From: Arcanobacterium phocae
GTDB taxonomy: Bacteria > Actinomycetota > Actinomycetes > Actinomycetales > Actinomycetaceae
Length of the DNA: 64,000 nucleotides
Direction of reading: 5' to 3'
Assembly: GCF_018913465.1 (NCBI RefSeq)
Contig: NZ_JABAPM010000003.1
Location: 278,536 to 342,535, forward strand
The position numbers and the translations under genes are program-made. The notes under the pieces are model-generated. The model saw only the letters and a list, made by a program, of their open reading frames with translations, did no database searches and was not told the origin of the DNA. Within the stretch, counting starts at the first letter, position 1. Every line of letters starts with the position of its first letter. Shown piece after piece: positions 52,199-61,622 of this stretch.

Positions 52199-54049
52199 AT
52201 GGCACGTGCAGTTGGTATTGACTTGGGAACCACAAACTCAGTAGTTACCGTTCTGGAAGGTGGCGAACCAACAGTTATTGCTAATGCTGAAGGTATGCGC
52301 ACCACACCGTCCGTCGTCGGATTTTCTAAGACGGGTGAAGTTCTGGTCGGCGAAATCGCAAAGCGTCAGGCAGTAAACAACGTTGAGCGAACCATTTCCT
52401 CTGTGAAGCGTCACATGGGTGAGGACTGGACTGTGGACATCGATGACAAGAAGTACACTCCACAGCAAATTTCCGCATTTATTCTGCAGAAGTTGAAGAA
52501 AGACGCTGAGGCATATCTCGGTGACACCGTAACTGATGCAGTCATCACTGTTCCGGCGTACTTCAACGACGCTCAGCGTCAAGCAACAAAGGATGCTGGC
52601 CAGATTGCTGGTTTAAATGTTCAGCGAATTGTTAACGAACCAACCGCGGCAGCTCTTGCTTATGGTTTGGAAAAGGGCAAGGAAGATGAACTCATCCTCG
52701 TATTCGACTTGGGTGGCGGTACGTTCGATGTTTCGCTCCTCGAAGTTGGTAAGGATGAAGACGGTTTCTCAACTATTCAGGTTCGGGCAACCTCTGGTGA
52801 TAACAAGCTCGGCGGTGACGATTGGGATCAGCGCATCATTGATTGGCTCGTTACCCAGGTGAAGAACAACCACGGTGTTGATCTATCTAAGGATAAGGTT
52901 GCTTTGCAGCGCCTGAAAGAAGCTGCTGAACAGGCGAAGAAGGAACTTTCTTCGGCAACCTCAACGAACATTAACTTGCAGTACTTGTCCATGTCTGAGA
53001 ACGGACCGCTTCACCTCGATGAGCGCCTAACCCGTGCTGCTTTCGAGGAAATGACTAAGGACCTTCTTGAGCGCACTAAGTCGCCATTTAAGAAGGTTAT
53101 CGAGGACGCGGATGTCAAGATCTCTGAAATTGACCACGTAGTACTCGTTGGCGGTTCAACCCGTATGCCAGCTGTGACCGAAGTGGTCAAGGAGCTTACT
53201 GGTGGTAAGGAACCAAACAAGGGTGTTAACCCAGATGAGGTCGTAGCCGTTGGTGCAGCTCTCCAGGCCGGCGTGCTTTCCGGTGATCGTACAGACGTTC
53301 TCCTTATTGACGTTACGCCATTGTCCCTCGGCATTGAGACCCTTGGTGGTCGCATGGCAACAATGATTGAGCGCAACACGGCTATTCCAACCAAGAGTTC
53401 GCAGGTATTCTCCACAGCGGAAGATAACCAGCCTTCCGTTCTTATTCAGGTCTACCAAGGTGAGCGCCCGTTCGCACGGGACAACAAGCTCCTCGGTACC
53501 TTCGAATTAGGTGGAATTGCTCCAGCTCCACGTGGTCGTCCACAGATCGATGTTACTTTCGATATCGATGCCAACGGTATTGTCCACGTCTCTGCGAAGG
53601 ATCTTGGCACTGGCAAGGAACAGTCCGTTACTATCACTGGCGGATCTGCACTCTCTAAGGAAGATATTGACCGAATGGTCAAGGAAGCTGAAGAGCATGC
53701 TGCAGAAGATGCTAAGCGTAAGGAAGAAGCGGACGTCCGTAACACTGCAGAACAACAGGTTTACAGCATCGAGTCCGTCCTGAAGGACAACGAGGACAAG
53801 CTTGACGATTCGATTACAACTGAGGTTCGCGCGGCGGTTGACTCTTTGAATGAAGCACTTAAGGGCGAAGACGTTGACGCGATTAAGACTGCGTCTGAAG
53901 AGCTCAACACCAAGGCGCAAAAGATCGGTGAAGCTCTCTACGCTAAGGCCCAAGCAGAGCAAGCTGCTGGTGCTGGCGAAGGTCAGGCACCACAGGCTGA
54001 TGACGATGTTATTGACGCTGAGATCGTAGATGATAACGACTCGAAGTGA
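52199..54049 (+). CDS. dnaK: Chaperone DnaK (Hsp70)
   Basis: 616-aa Hsp70. The ATPase domain begins [13 protein letters not shown]; phosphate loops [17 protein letters not shown] and [13 protein letters not shown] are intact. The substrate-binding domain begins after [18 protein letters not shown], and the C-terminus ends in an acidic EIVDDND tail. The ATG at 52199 follows aaggagg; an upstream open frame of 18 codons is leader. First gene of the dnaK-grpE-dnaJ-hspR operon under the HAIR operator. Confidence 0.98.
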   Translation: MARAVGIDLGTTNSVVTVLEGGEPTVIANAEGMRTTPSVVGFSKTGEVLVGEIAKRQAVNNVERTISSVKRHMGEDWTVDIDDKKYTPQQISAFILQKLKKDAEAYLGDTVTDAVITVPAYFNDAQRQATKDAGQIAGLNVQRIVNEPTAAALAYGLEKGKEDELILVFDLGGGTFDVSLLEVGKDEDGFSTIQVRATSGDNKLGGDDWDQRIIDWLVTQVKNNHGVDLSKDKVALQRLKEAAEQAKKELSSATSTNINLQYLSMSENGPLHLDERLTRAAFEEMTKDLLERTKSPFKKVIEDADVKISEIDHVVLVGGSTRMPAVTEVVKELTGGKEPNKGVNPDEVVAVGAALQAGVLSGDRTDVLLIDVTPLSLGIETLGGRMATMIERNTAIPTKSSQVFSTAEDNQPSVLIQVYQGERPFARDNKLLGTFELGGIAPAPRGRPQIDVTFDIDANGIVHVSAKDLGTGKEQSVTITGGSALSKEDIDRMVKEAEEHAAEDAKRKEEADVRNTAEQQVYSIESVLKDNEDKLDDSITTEVRAAVDSLNEALKGEDVDAIKTASEELNTKAQKIGEALYAKAQAEQAAGAGEGQAPQADDDVIDAEIVDDNDSK

Positions 54050-54058
54050 TAACTAAGT

Positions 54059-54090
54059 CCGGGGGCCGCGAGTATTTCCGCGGCCCCCGG
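54059..54090 (+). other. GC-rich hairpin between dnaK and grpE
   Basis: Perfect 12-bp arms CCGGGGGCCGCG/CGCGGCCCCCGG around an 8-nt loop, no T-run after. Probably protects dnaK mRNA or lowers read-through, giving more DnaK than co-chaperones. Confidence 0.7.
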
Positions 54091-54124
54091 CTGTCACATT
54101 TAGCGTTGAGAGAGAGGAAAGATC

Positions 54125-54745
54125 ATGGTAGATGAACCAATGAACACCACCCCAGAGCCAGAAAATAATCCGGAACCAGAAAAGCCGGTAGAAGCCAATC
54201 AGCATGCTGATACTGCGCCGGTAGATCCAGAGGCTGCGAAGGAATCGGAGACTGGAGCAAGCTCTGTCGATGATGGTGAGCCAGAGATTTCAGAAACTGA
54301 TCAAGCTTTGTTAAAAGTTGCTGAACTAGAGGAGCAGCTGGCACGTCGTAACGCAGATTTGTACAACCTACGTCAGGAATACAACGGCTATGTGAAGCGG
54401 TCTAAGGCCGACGGACTTGTGCAGTATGAATCTGGAATCAACAAAGTAATCGATCTTTTACTGCCGGTCCTTGATGATATTGCGCTGGCTCGCCAACATG
54501 ACGATCTTGAAGGTCCAACAGGTGCGATTATGGAGAAGCTTGAAGCTACCTTACGCACCAACGTGAAGCTGGAACGCTTCGGTTCAGAAGGTGACATTTT
54601 CGATCCAAACCTTCATGAAGCTCTTATGGCAACAACATCTTCTGAAGTTTCTGAGGAACAAGTTGCTCAACTTATTCAGCCAGGTTACAAGATTGGCGAT
54701 CGCGTTATTCGTCCCGCGCGAGTCGGAGTAATCAAGCCTGAGTGA
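54125..54745 (+). CDS. grpE: Nucleotide exchange factor GrpE
   Basis: 206-aa co-chaperone that releases ADP from DnaK. The first 60 residues are acidic and Pro-rich; a coiled coil follows (LKVAELEEQLARRNADLYNLRQEYNGYVKR, about 65-100). The C-terminal beta-domain ends DPNLHEALMATTSSEVSEEQVAQLIQPGYKIGDRVIRPARVGV (key parts HEAL, GY..GDRVIRPA.V.V). The ribosome site gagagagga precedes the ATG. Confidence 0.96.
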   Translation: MVDEPMNTTPEPENNPEPEKPVEANQHADTAPVDPEAAKESETGASSVDDGEPEISETDQALLKVAELEEQLARRNADLYNLRQEYNGYVKRSKADGLVQYESGINKVIDLLLPVLDDIALARQHDDLEGPTGAIMEKLEATLRTNVKLERFGSEGDIFDPNLHEALMATTSSEVSEEQVAQLIQPGYKIGDRVIRPARVGVIKPE

Positions 54746-54790
54746 AAAATATATTTAACAAGGGACTTAACAATTTAGGAGGTGAAGATT

Positions 54791-55789
54791 GTGGCAAGTC
54801 AAGATTGGATGAACAAAGACTTCTATGCATCCCTTGGGGTGTCAAAGAACGCATCGGTGGAAGAAATTAAAAGCGCTTACCGTAAACTAGCGCGTAAATA
54901 TCATCCGGATCGTAACCCTGGAGATACTGCTGCCGAAGCAAAATTCAAAGACATTTCGGAAGCTTATGGTGTTCTGAAAGATGAACAAGAACGTAAGCAA
55001 TACGATGCAATCCGTTCGATGTCTGGCGGTGCCCGCTTCACACCAGGTGGTAACGGCGGTTTTGAAGACATTTTCTCTGGAGTTTTCAACCAGGGCGGTC
55101 CAAGCCGTGCACAATACAGTTCCATGGGGGACACTTCCGGACTAGATGACATACTGAAGAATATGTTCGGGCAAGGTGCCCCGCAGCCACAAGGCCAAGG
55201 CGGCTTTAGTGGATTTGGTGGCTTCGGTCGCCGGCCATCACGTGGAAGTGACGTGAAAGCCTCCGCCACAATGACCTTCCGGCAAGCAGTTGACGGTGCT
55301 ACGATCACGCTTAACGTCAATGGCAAGCCAGTCACTGCAAAGATTCCTAAAGGCGTGGCAACCGGGCAGAAAGTTCGGTTAAAAGGCAAGGGGAATCCCG
55401 GAAGTAACGGTGGAGAAAACGGTGATTTACTCGTCACGGTAACCGTCGAAAAACATCCGGTGTATGAATTGCGCGGGCATGATGTTCATGTCAATGTTCC
55501 GATTGGATTCGACGAAGCAGTTCTTGGAGCCGTGATCGACGTTCCAGTTCTCGATGGCGACTCGGTCAAAGTTAAAATCCCAGCGGGCTCCTCATCTGGA
55601 AAAAAGATGCGAGTTCGTGGCAAAGGTCTGAAGGGAGCAAATGGCTCTACCGGAGACATGTATGTTCACCTGAGTATCGTAGTGCCAGAGGATATTCCAG
55701 AATCTGCGCGCCAGGCAATCGAGCAGTATCGCCGTGAAATGGGTAATGCTGATCCGCGTGCTGAATTCGATAAGATGGCGCATGTTTAA
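54791..55789 (+). CDS. dnaJ: DnaJ-type co-chaperone without zinc finger
   Basis: 332-aa J-domain protein. The J domain (about 8-75) has the [12 protein letters not shown] motif. A Gly/Phe-rich linker ([10 protein letters not shown]...[14 protein letters not shown]) runs to about 155, then two C-terminal beta-domains for substrates. The four CxxCxGxG zinc repeats of classical DnaJ are absent, so this is a class B (CbpA/DnaJ2-like) protein although it sits in the dnaK operon. I chose the GTG at 54791, with aggagg 7 nt upstream. Confidence 0.9.
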   Translation: MASQDWMNKDFYASLGVSKNASVEEIKSAYRKLARKYHPDRNPGDTAAEAKFKDISEAYGVLKDEQERKQYDAIRSMSGGARFTPGGNGGFEDIFSGVFNQGGPSRAQYSSMGDTSGLDDILKNMFGQGAPQPQGQGGFSGFGGFGRRPSRGSDVKASATMTFRQAVDGATITLNVNGKPVTAKIPKGVATGQKVRLKGKGNPGSNGGENGDLLVTVTVEKHPVYELRGHDVHVNVPIGFDEAVLGAVIDVPVLDGDSVKVKIPAGSSSGKKMRVRGKGLKGANGSTGDMYVHLSIVVPEDIPESARQAIEQYRREMGNADPRAEFDKMAHV

Positions 55790-55846
55790 TGTCTAGTTAC
55801 CCGTCGGTACGCCCGGCGGGTAACATTCAATAAAGGAGGTGGCACA

Positions 55847-56521
55847 ATGTCGAAAGTTTCCAATAGTGCTCCGATTTTTACAGTATCGGTAGCTGCTGAA
55901 TTAGCAGGAATGCATGCTCAGACAGTAAGACAGTACGATCGGTTAGGACTTGTTGTTGCCAAAAGAACGCGCGGAGGCGGACGCCGGTATTCGCTACATG
56001 ATGTAGATCGGTTAACAGAGATACAACGTCTTTCCCAAGAAGAAGGCATTAACCTAGCTGGTATTGCTCGAATATTTGAGTTGCGTGACGAACTCGCAAA
56101 AATGTCTCGAGCGAAATCCGTTATTGAACAGCAACTTATCGATTTACGCAATGAACATGTGGCAATGCAAGAACATATGCGTAATCAACGCGAACGCAAA
56201 GAGCGTGTCATAGCTGTTAATTCTTCCGGAAAAGTCGAGGCATCTGGATCAATTGAATCTCTGCGTCGTACCCTGCGCGCTGTTCGGGAAGACGAACGAA
56301 ACCGCAGTTCACAAACTGCAACGAGCTCTGATATTCACAACCAATCAAGCGCAGTTGTTCCCAGCCCGCAACAATTAGACTGGCTCATGGAACTACTCGA
56401 GCAACATATGTTAGAGCGGCTCAGCCATCGACAACCAAACCTTGTTACTTCGCGTCGCGAATCCGAGAATAAAACAATAGATGCTACTGGAATTCTCGAC
56501 ATTAACGAGATTCTGCCGTGA
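55847..56521 (+). CDS. hspR: Heat-shock repressor HspR (MerR family)
   Basis: 224-aa MerR-type repressor of the dnaK operon. FTVSVAAELAGMHAQTVRQYDRLGLVVAKRTRGGGRRYSLHDVDRL contains the winged helix (key parts AELAGMHAQTVRQYDRLGL and GGRRYS), as in HspR. The following region is a coiled coil (about 85-125). It is much longer than usual HspR (about 125-150 aa), with a 100-residue polar extension of unknown role. It binds the HAIR site at 52081. The start follows aaaggagg. Confidence 0.93.
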   Translation: MSKVSNSAPIFTVSVAAELAGMHAQTVRQYDRLGLVVAKRTRGGGRRYSLHDVDRLTEIQRLSQEEGINLAGIARIFELRDELAKMSRAKSVIEQQLIDLRNEHVAMQEHMRNQRERKERVIAVNSSGKVEASGSIESLRRTLRAVREDERNRSSQTATSSDIHNQSSAVVPSPQQLDWLMELLEQHMLERLSHRQPNLVTSRRESENKTIDATGILDINEILP

Positions 56522-57078
56522 CCCCGTTTAACGCGGCGGTGCTGGCCTTACTGAGCGGTCCCGGTGACAATCCATCTCTTTTGGTTACCGTGCGTGCCCC
56601 AAAAATGCGAACCCACGCTGGGCAGATAAGTTTGCCGGGTGGCGGTCGTGACGGTCGAGAGACGGCAGAAGAAACAGCCTTGCGAGAAACGTGGGAGGAA
56701 GTAGGAATAGACCCTCAATACGTTGACGTATTAGGGACGATGCAGAAGACGGTTGCTCCCCGAACGGGTCACGTCGTCGTCCCGGTTATCGGCCGTCTCA
56801 CGTACGATTCAACTGAATCGGATCCGTACCCGTTAAAGCTCAGCACTAATGAAGTAGCAAGTGCTCACTGGGTAAGTCTGACTGACCTTGCTAGTCCTCT
56901 AAATCGTGGAACCTGGCAACGTGCTGAACGCACTGGCCCAGGTTTCGCTGTCGGGGAACTCATGATCTGGGGATTCACCGCTCAAATTATTGATCGGTTA
57001 CTGGTAAAGACTGGTTTTAATGAGCCGTGGGATGTTACTCGGATTCTGGAGATTCCGCAGCGTTTTGGCTCGCTCTAA
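56518..57078 (+). CDS. NUDIX hydrolase, CoA pyrophosphatase-like
   Basis: 186-aa NUDIX enzyme. The box reads GGGRDGRETAEETALRETWEEVGI (G-x5-E-x7-R-E-x-x-E-E-x-G), preceded by THAGQISLPGG, the UPF0035-type element found in CoA pyrophosphatases of the NudL group. Substrates could be CoA or other nucleoside diphosphate derivatives. The GTG overlaps the hspR stop by 4 nt, so it is coupled to the heat-shock operon. Its 3' end overlaps a convergent gene by 44 bp. Confidence 0.88.
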   Translation: MTPFNAAVLALLSGPGDNPSLLVTVRAPKMRTHAGQISLPGGGRDGRETAEETALRETWEEVGIDPQYVDVLGTMQKTVAPRTGHVVVPVIGRLTYDSTESDPYPLKLSTNEVASAHWVSLTDLASPLNRGTWQRAERTGPGFAVGELMIWGFTAQIIDRLLVKTGFNEPWDVTRILEIPQRFGSL

Positions 57079-57457
57079 TTGAGTCGAGCACATCGTTGAC
57101 GTACTGCGTGAACACCTTCGATTCATCGAGATTCCATCGTCTTTCGACGACGTCGAATGGGTAGACAACCACGGTATTCTCACCAACGGTTCCAATCAGA
57201 ACAATTGCTGATTCAATTCCGTCAGTAACTGCTGCCCATTGCATCTGAGTCTGGGTAGAAATAATTACTCCGAGCGCCGCTCCGAGAACTTGGAGTTGCG
57301 ATTTGAGGTCTGCAGGTTGGGATTGGCGTAAAGTTTGGGCTGCTAAGTCGATACATTCAACCGATTCAATTAAGTTCCGGTTTGTTGCTATATCAACGTT
57401 TGTAGTTATTTGGTTGATTTCAGATTCGGATAGTTGGCGTACATGTAAACTCGTCAT
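57035..57457 (-). CDS. Small protein of unknown function, possibly DUF3806-like
   Basis: 140-aa cytoplasmic protein. The middle, LGAALGVIISTQTQMQWAAVTD, and the later VVVYPFDVVERRWN resemble DUF3806-type proteins, but the match is only by eye. It converges on the NUDIX gene and overlaps it by 44 bp. TAAACT lies 7 nt before the ATG, the same leaderless arrangement as at several other genes here, which supports it being real. Confidence 0.65.
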   Translation of the reverse strand: MTSLHVRQLSESEINQITTNVDIATNRNLIESVECIDLAAQTLRQSQPADLKSQLQVLGAALGVIISTQTQMQWAAVTDGIESAIVLIGTVGENTVVVYPFDVVERRWNLDESKVFTQYVNDVLDSIRASQNAAESPESE

Positions 57458-57464
57458 ACTTTAT

Positions 57465-57470
57465 AGTTTA
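57465..57470 (-). promoter_or_regulatory. -10 box TAAACT, leaderless
   Basis: TAAACT, 7 nt, ATG on the minus strand; no ribosome site. Confidence 0.4.
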
Positions 57471-57676
57471 ATTTGTAGTCACACATTGAGAAAATATAGT
57501 TCGTAGCTCAATTAATGAAACTTTAGAGTGTTGTGAAACACATTCAATAATTCTGCTTATTTTGATGTATTTTAATGTCGTTTAGCGGTTTATGTCTTCA
57601 GTTTTAGTCCTATGTTTTGAGATTCCTCCGTCTGCTGAGAGTGAAACTTGGTAATTTGAAAGAGTAATAAATTCAG

Positions 57677-57704
57677 GGTAGTTGGCACAGCTGGGCTAAC
57701 TACC
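57677..57704 (+). other. Leader hairpin of the nuclease gene
   Basis: GGTAGTT/AACTACC, perfect 7-bp arms around a 14-nt loop, about 28 bp before the ATG at 57733. The rest of 57471-57732 is AT-rich and holds nothing else I can name. Confidence 0.4.
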
Positions 57705-57732
57705 GCGGAAAGAAAGCTAAGAAAGCAAAGAA

Positions 57733-60700
57733 ATGAAACTTTCGCGTTCGATGAAGATAGCGGCTGTATTCACTGCATCGCTTCTCGCACTCCCAGCGGC
57801 AGTGCAGCCGGCTGTGGCAGCAGAGGCGGTCGAGACTCAGGGAGCCGGGCATCTTGTAATTAATGAAGTTTATGTTGATGGGACAAAGTCAAAGGGATAT
57901 TACCGTGATTTTGTTGAACTCTATAACGCAACTAGTGCCCCGATAGACTTAAGCTCTTATGTTTTGCAGGGATATGCGTCCAGCGGAAATAAGGCAGGCG
58001 GTCAAACTCACTTGCACGGAGTGATTGCGCCAAATGGCTATTATCTTGTTACAGCATCTGAGGGAAGCCCAACTACAGAACTTAAGGCGGATTTTACTGA
58101 AGGAAGCTTTAATCTGAGCTCTAAAAATGCAGGTGCTACTATTGGCTTGTTTACCAAGGGAAATGTTCCCAAAAAACTTACCATTGGTGACTCTGCGGTA
58201 GACCTTGTTGGATGGGGAACTTCAGGAATAGGTGAAGGTCAAGCCATCACAGAGGTAGCAAAGGGAGAGGCGTCGTTTCAGCGAAATACGGATGGCGTTG
58301 ATACAGATAACAATAGCGCTGATTTTTCGATCAAACCTGCAACCCCAATGAATTCAAAAAATGCAGGTGAAGTTCCGAATATCCCAGATGCACCAGGAAC
58401 TGACGAGCAACAGCCCGACAATACCCAGCCAGATAATACCGATTCGGCAAATCCGACGGATCCAGCTACTCCGCATAAGCAGGTAACGATTGCGGAAATC
58501 CAAGGCAATGGAAATGAGACTCCATTAGCTGGTCAAACTGTTACCACAACTGGTATCGTGACCGCAGTATACCCATATGGTGGCTTCCAAGGCTTCTATA
58601 TGCAGACTCCAGGTACCGGAACGAATGTTGCTACAGGTGCTCGTACTGCTTCCGATGGAATCTTCGTCTATGTCGGTAGCTTTTCCAAACTAGTCGATAA
58701 AAATGGCAAGAAGACAGACAATATTGGTATAGGTGACTACCTTCAAGTCACCGGAACAGCAACTGAGCATTTTGGTCTAACCCAAGTCAGCGTATATAAG
58801 GGTAAAAAGAATACTGAAAATCAGTCGGCATCGGTAACAAAACTTGCGAAAGAAAGTAATGTTGTCGCCCCTGAGCCAGTAGTCTTAGATCGTATTCCTG
58901 ATGCGGAAGCTGACCGTGAAAAACTGGAGGGTATGCTTGTCAAAGTTACTGGCGAGTACACAATTTCCGCAAACTACCTAACTAATCGTCATGGACGCCT
59001 AGATTTGGCACCAGGTAAAGAACCCTTCCGCATTCCATCAGATGTGACCGCAGATAAAAACCAGTGGCCAGGATTAGCCGAAAAGATCGAACGCGAGCGT
59101 ATCGCACTCGATGATGGTGCCTCCCTGGACTACACTGACACGGGCAATAAGGGCAAGTCATGGCCGAATTACCAGTATCCGGTGCCATATCTTGACGTTA
59201 ATAATCCGTTGCGTGTTGGAACTGTGATTACTTTGCCACAGGCAATGATTCTTGATTATCGAGGTAACAGAACTGGATTTAAGGACAATAAGGCAGTTTA
59301 TGAAAATCGATGGAATCTACAGCCAACCAAGCCGTTGACTGACATCAAAGATCAAGCCAACAAAGAATGGACGAACTGGGTTAAATTCACCTCAACGCGG
59401 GCGAAAGCTCCGCAATTTAAAGAAGGCAACGTAACTATTACATCGTTTAATGTATTAAATTACTTCACCAAGCTCGGCGAAGAGACCAAAAAGTGTGATG
59501 GTTATGCCGCCAAGGACGGCACACTGCTTACGACTAAGAAATGTGACCAACGCGGAGCGCATTCTCGCCAAGCCTTCGAGATGCAACAGTCCAAGATTGT
59601 TAAAGCGATCAACGAGCTTGATTCGACCGTCGTTGGATTGGAAGAAATCGAAAATTCGGTGAAGTTCGATAAAGACCGAGACGAAGCAATAGGTAACCTG
59701 GTAGACGCCCTCAATGCAGATGCAAAAACTGAGAAATGGGCATTCGTTAAGTCGCCAGCACAAGATATGCTTCCATCGCTGGAGAACCAAGATGTCATCC
59801 GGCTTGCATTCATTTACCAAAAAGACGCCATCAAGCCAGTTGGTGAATCACAGGTGTTGCATGACGGAAAAGAATGGAAGTATGCTCGTCAGCCATTAGC
59901 ACAGAAGTTCCAAGCAATCAAGGATGGCAAGGATGAGGGTAAGCCGTTCGTCGTCGTCATTAACCACTTGAAGTCAAAAGGTAGCCTGAAAGATGACACC
60001 GACACTGACCAATACCAAGGTAACAACAACCAGATGCGTGTCCGACAAGTCACCGAAATGGCGAACTGGGTGAAAGACAACTTTGCCAACGATCCAGTAT
60101 TTGTTATTGGTGATCTGAATTCTTACTCCCACGAAGATCCGCTGACCACGCTGGAAACAAAGTTCGGTTACACCTCAATCGCTGAGAAGATGGGCGTCAA
60201 GAACCACTCCTACCAATTTGGCGGAGTAGTCGGCTCTCTTGACCATGCTCTCGGAAACGCAGCAGCTATGAAGATGGTTAAGGCGGCCGACGTGTGGAAC
60301 GTGAACGCAATGGAACCAGTCGCATTCGAATATGCGCGCTGGAATTACAACGTGAACTATGAAAACCTGTTCGATGCTGATTCGCCATACCGTTCATCTG
60401 ATCATGATCCAATCAAGGTTGCCATTGAGACTCGAGATTCCGTGCCGTGGACCGAGCTGACCCCAGCTACTCCAGTAGACCCGGAACCGGAGCCTCAGCC
60501 GCAGCCAGAGGCAACTGTCGTTACGCCAAAGGCTTCGGTAGTTAACCCGCAAGCTTCTGACCCGGCAGCCTGCAAGATCGCTCCATTTGTCACCATCGAA
60601 CCTATTGAGGGCGTGACCTACCAGGTGACCGTTGATGGTAAGCAGCTCAAGCCTGTTGACGGAAATGCTAACAAGTTTGAGTATCCATACGGCAAGACAG

Positions 60701-61023
60701 TGAAGGTTGTAGCAACGGTTAAGGACGGTTTCAAGCTGGCTGAAGGTGCACAGACTGAATGGTCGTGGACTGCGCCAACGCGTGAAGAGCTCAAGTGCTC
60801 CGTTCCATGGACCGAACTGACCCCAGCTACGCCAGCACCACAAGATCCAACTCCAGTTCCAGACCAGCCTGGTCAGGACAAGAAGGACAGCGGCAAGAAA
60901 GACAGTAACTCTGGCAAGTCAGGACTAGCAAAGACCGGTATTGAAACCTCCGGTTTGGCTGGCCTAGCAGTTATCGCAATGATCGCAGGCGGAGCAATCG
61001 TCGCCCGTCGTCGAAACGCATAA
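57733..61023 (+). CDS. Cell-wall-anchored extracellular nuclease (ExeM/NucH type)
   Basis: 1096-aa surface protein. A signal peptide ends near AVAAEA (about 30). A lamin-tail domain (about 38-155: LVINEVYVDG, FVELYNAT) is followed by a Pro/Asp/Thr linker, an OB-fold part (about 255-400), and an EEP nuclease domain (about 570-900: ITSFNVLNYF, GLEEIEN, VINHLKSKGS, VIGDLNSY, SSDHDPI). The end has two PWTELTPATP repeats flanking a small beta domain with two Cys, a charged linker and a sorting signal LAKTG, hydrophobic stretch, RRRNA. The motif is LAKTG instead of LPxTG. It probably degrades extracellular DNA. Confidence 0.94.
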   Translation: MKLSRSMKIAAVFTASLLALPAAVQPAVAAEAVETQGAGHLVINEVYVDGTKSKGYYRDFVELYNATSAPIDLSSYVLQGYASSGNKAGGQTHLHGVIAPNGYYLVTASEGSPTTELKADFTEGSFNLSSKNAGATIGLFTKGNVPKKLTIGDSAVDLVGWGTSGIGEGQAITEVAKGEASFQRNTDGVDTDNNSADFSIKPATPMNSKNAGEVPNIPDAPGTDEQQPDNTQPDNTDSANPTDPATPHKQVTIAEIQGNGNETPLAGQTVTTTGIVTAVYPYGGFQGFYMQTPGTGTNVATGARTASDGIFVYVGSFSKLVDKNGKKTDNIGIGDYLQVTGTATEHFGLTQVSVYKGKKNTENQSASVTKLAKESNVVAPEPVVLDRIPDAEADREKLEGMLVKVTGEYTISANYLTNRHGRLDLAPGKEPFRIPSDVTADKNQWPGLAEKIERERIALDDGASLDYTDTGNKGKSWPNYQYPVPYLDVNNPLRVGTVITLPQAMILDYRGNRTGFKDNKAVYENRWNLQPTKPLTDIKDQANKEWTNWVKFTSTRAKAPQFKEGNVTITSFNVLNYFTKLGEETKKCDGYAAKDGTLLTTKKCDQRGAHSRQAFEMQQSKIVKAINELDSTVVGLEEIENSVKFDKDRDEAIGNLVDALNADAKTEKWAFVKSPAQDMLPSLENQDVIRLAFIYQKDAIKPVGESQVLHDGKEWKYARQPLAQKFQAIKDGKDEGKPFVVVINHLKSKGSLKDDTDTDQYQGNNNQMRVRQVTEMANWVKDNFANDPVFVIGDLNSYSHEDPLTTLETKFGYTSIAEKMGVKNHSYQFGGVVGSLDHALGNAAAMKMVKAADVWNVNAMEPVAFEYARWNYNVNYENLFDADSPYRSSDHDPIKVAIETRDSVPWTELTPATPVDPEPEPQPQPEATVVTPKASVVNPQASDPAACKIAPFVTIEPIEGVTYQVTVDGKQLKPVDGNANKFEYPYGKTVKVVATVKDGFKLAEGAQTEWSWTAPTREELKCSVPWTELTPATPAPQDPTPVPDQPGQDKKDSGKKDSNSGKSGLAKTGIETSGLAGLAVIAMIAGGAIVARRRNA

Positions 61024-61040
61024 CGCTCATACCCAGTAGA

Positions 61041-61079
61041 TAAGTGAGGGTCCTAGCACAACGCTAGGACCCTCACTTA
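61041..61079. terminator. Bidirectional terminator after the nuclease gene
   Basis: Perfect 17-bp arms TAAGTGAGGGTCCTAGC and inverse with a 5-nt loop, between convergent genes. No T-run follows on the + strand. Confidence 0.75.
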
Positions 61080-61092
61080 CATCAACAAGCAC

Positions 61093-61608
61093 TTACCATT
61101 CGGCAATATCGGCAACCTTAGCACCAGACACCGCAATAAAATCCGCCGGTGCAATACCAACCGACAAGCTGCGCTTACCGCCAGAAACCAGAATCTCGTC
61201 CGCCATCAGCGCAGACTCATCCAAAAAGATCGGGAACTGACGCTTCTGCCCCAGTGGCGAAATACCGCCAGTAACATAGCCAGTGACCTTCTCCGCCTCG
61301 CGTGGATCCATCATCGCAACCGACTTCACGCCCGCTGCCTTCGCCACCGACTTCAAATGAAGCCGCGCGCTAGCCGGCACAATCGCCACAAAAATATCGC
61401 GCCCCGACTCCACCATCAAAGTCTTAAAAACGGCATCTGGATCACAACCCAGAATCTCCGCCGTATCGCGAGCATAACCATGTTCCATCTGCTCCGAATG
61501 CTCATACTCGTACAAAGTGAACTGCACCTGCGCATCTTCCAGCACCATCAGTGCCGGAGTTCCCGCATGGCCCGCCTTGTGTTGTCCTGATTTCTTCTTA
61601 CCAGCCAT
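61093..61608 (-). CDS. ybaK: YbaK/EbsC-type aminoacyl-tRNA deacylase
   Basis: 171-aa editing protein of the Cys-tRNA(Pro) deacylase family. Marks are the N-terminal TPALMVLEDAQVQFTLYEYEH, DAVFKTLMV with the catalytic Lys, VPASARLHLKSVAKAAGVKSVAMM, and VTGYVTGGISPLGQKRQFPIFLDE (GxxSPxG). It cleaves mischarged Cys from tRNA(Pro) in E. coli. I chose the ATG at 61608: the upstream part of the open frame overlaps the divergent GNAT gene, leaving 14 bp between the two start codons. Confidence 0.92.
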   Translation of the reverse strand: MAGKKKSGQHKAGHAGTPALMVLEDAQVQFTLYEYEHSEQMEHGYARDTAEILGCDPDAVFKTLMVESGRDIFVAIVPASARLHLKSVAKAAGVKSVAMMDPREAEKVTGYVTGGISPLGQKRQFPIFLDESALMADEILVSGGKRSLSVGIAPADFIAVSGAKVADIAEW

Positions 61609-61622
61609 GACACAATAAAAGC
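61609..61622. promoter_or_regulatory. 14-bp head-to-head gap between two start codons
   Basis: GACACAATAAAAGC. On the + strand CACAAT is 6 nt before ATG 61623, as at dcd; on the minus strand TTTTAT lies a similar distance before ATG 61608. Both genes may be leaderless with overlapping promoters. Confidence 0.4.

Noticed and set aside
54059..54090. Rho-independent terminator after dnaK
   Set aside because: No T-run follows, and grpE-dnaJ-hspR continue in the same direction; more likely an mRNA-processing or attenuating hairpin.
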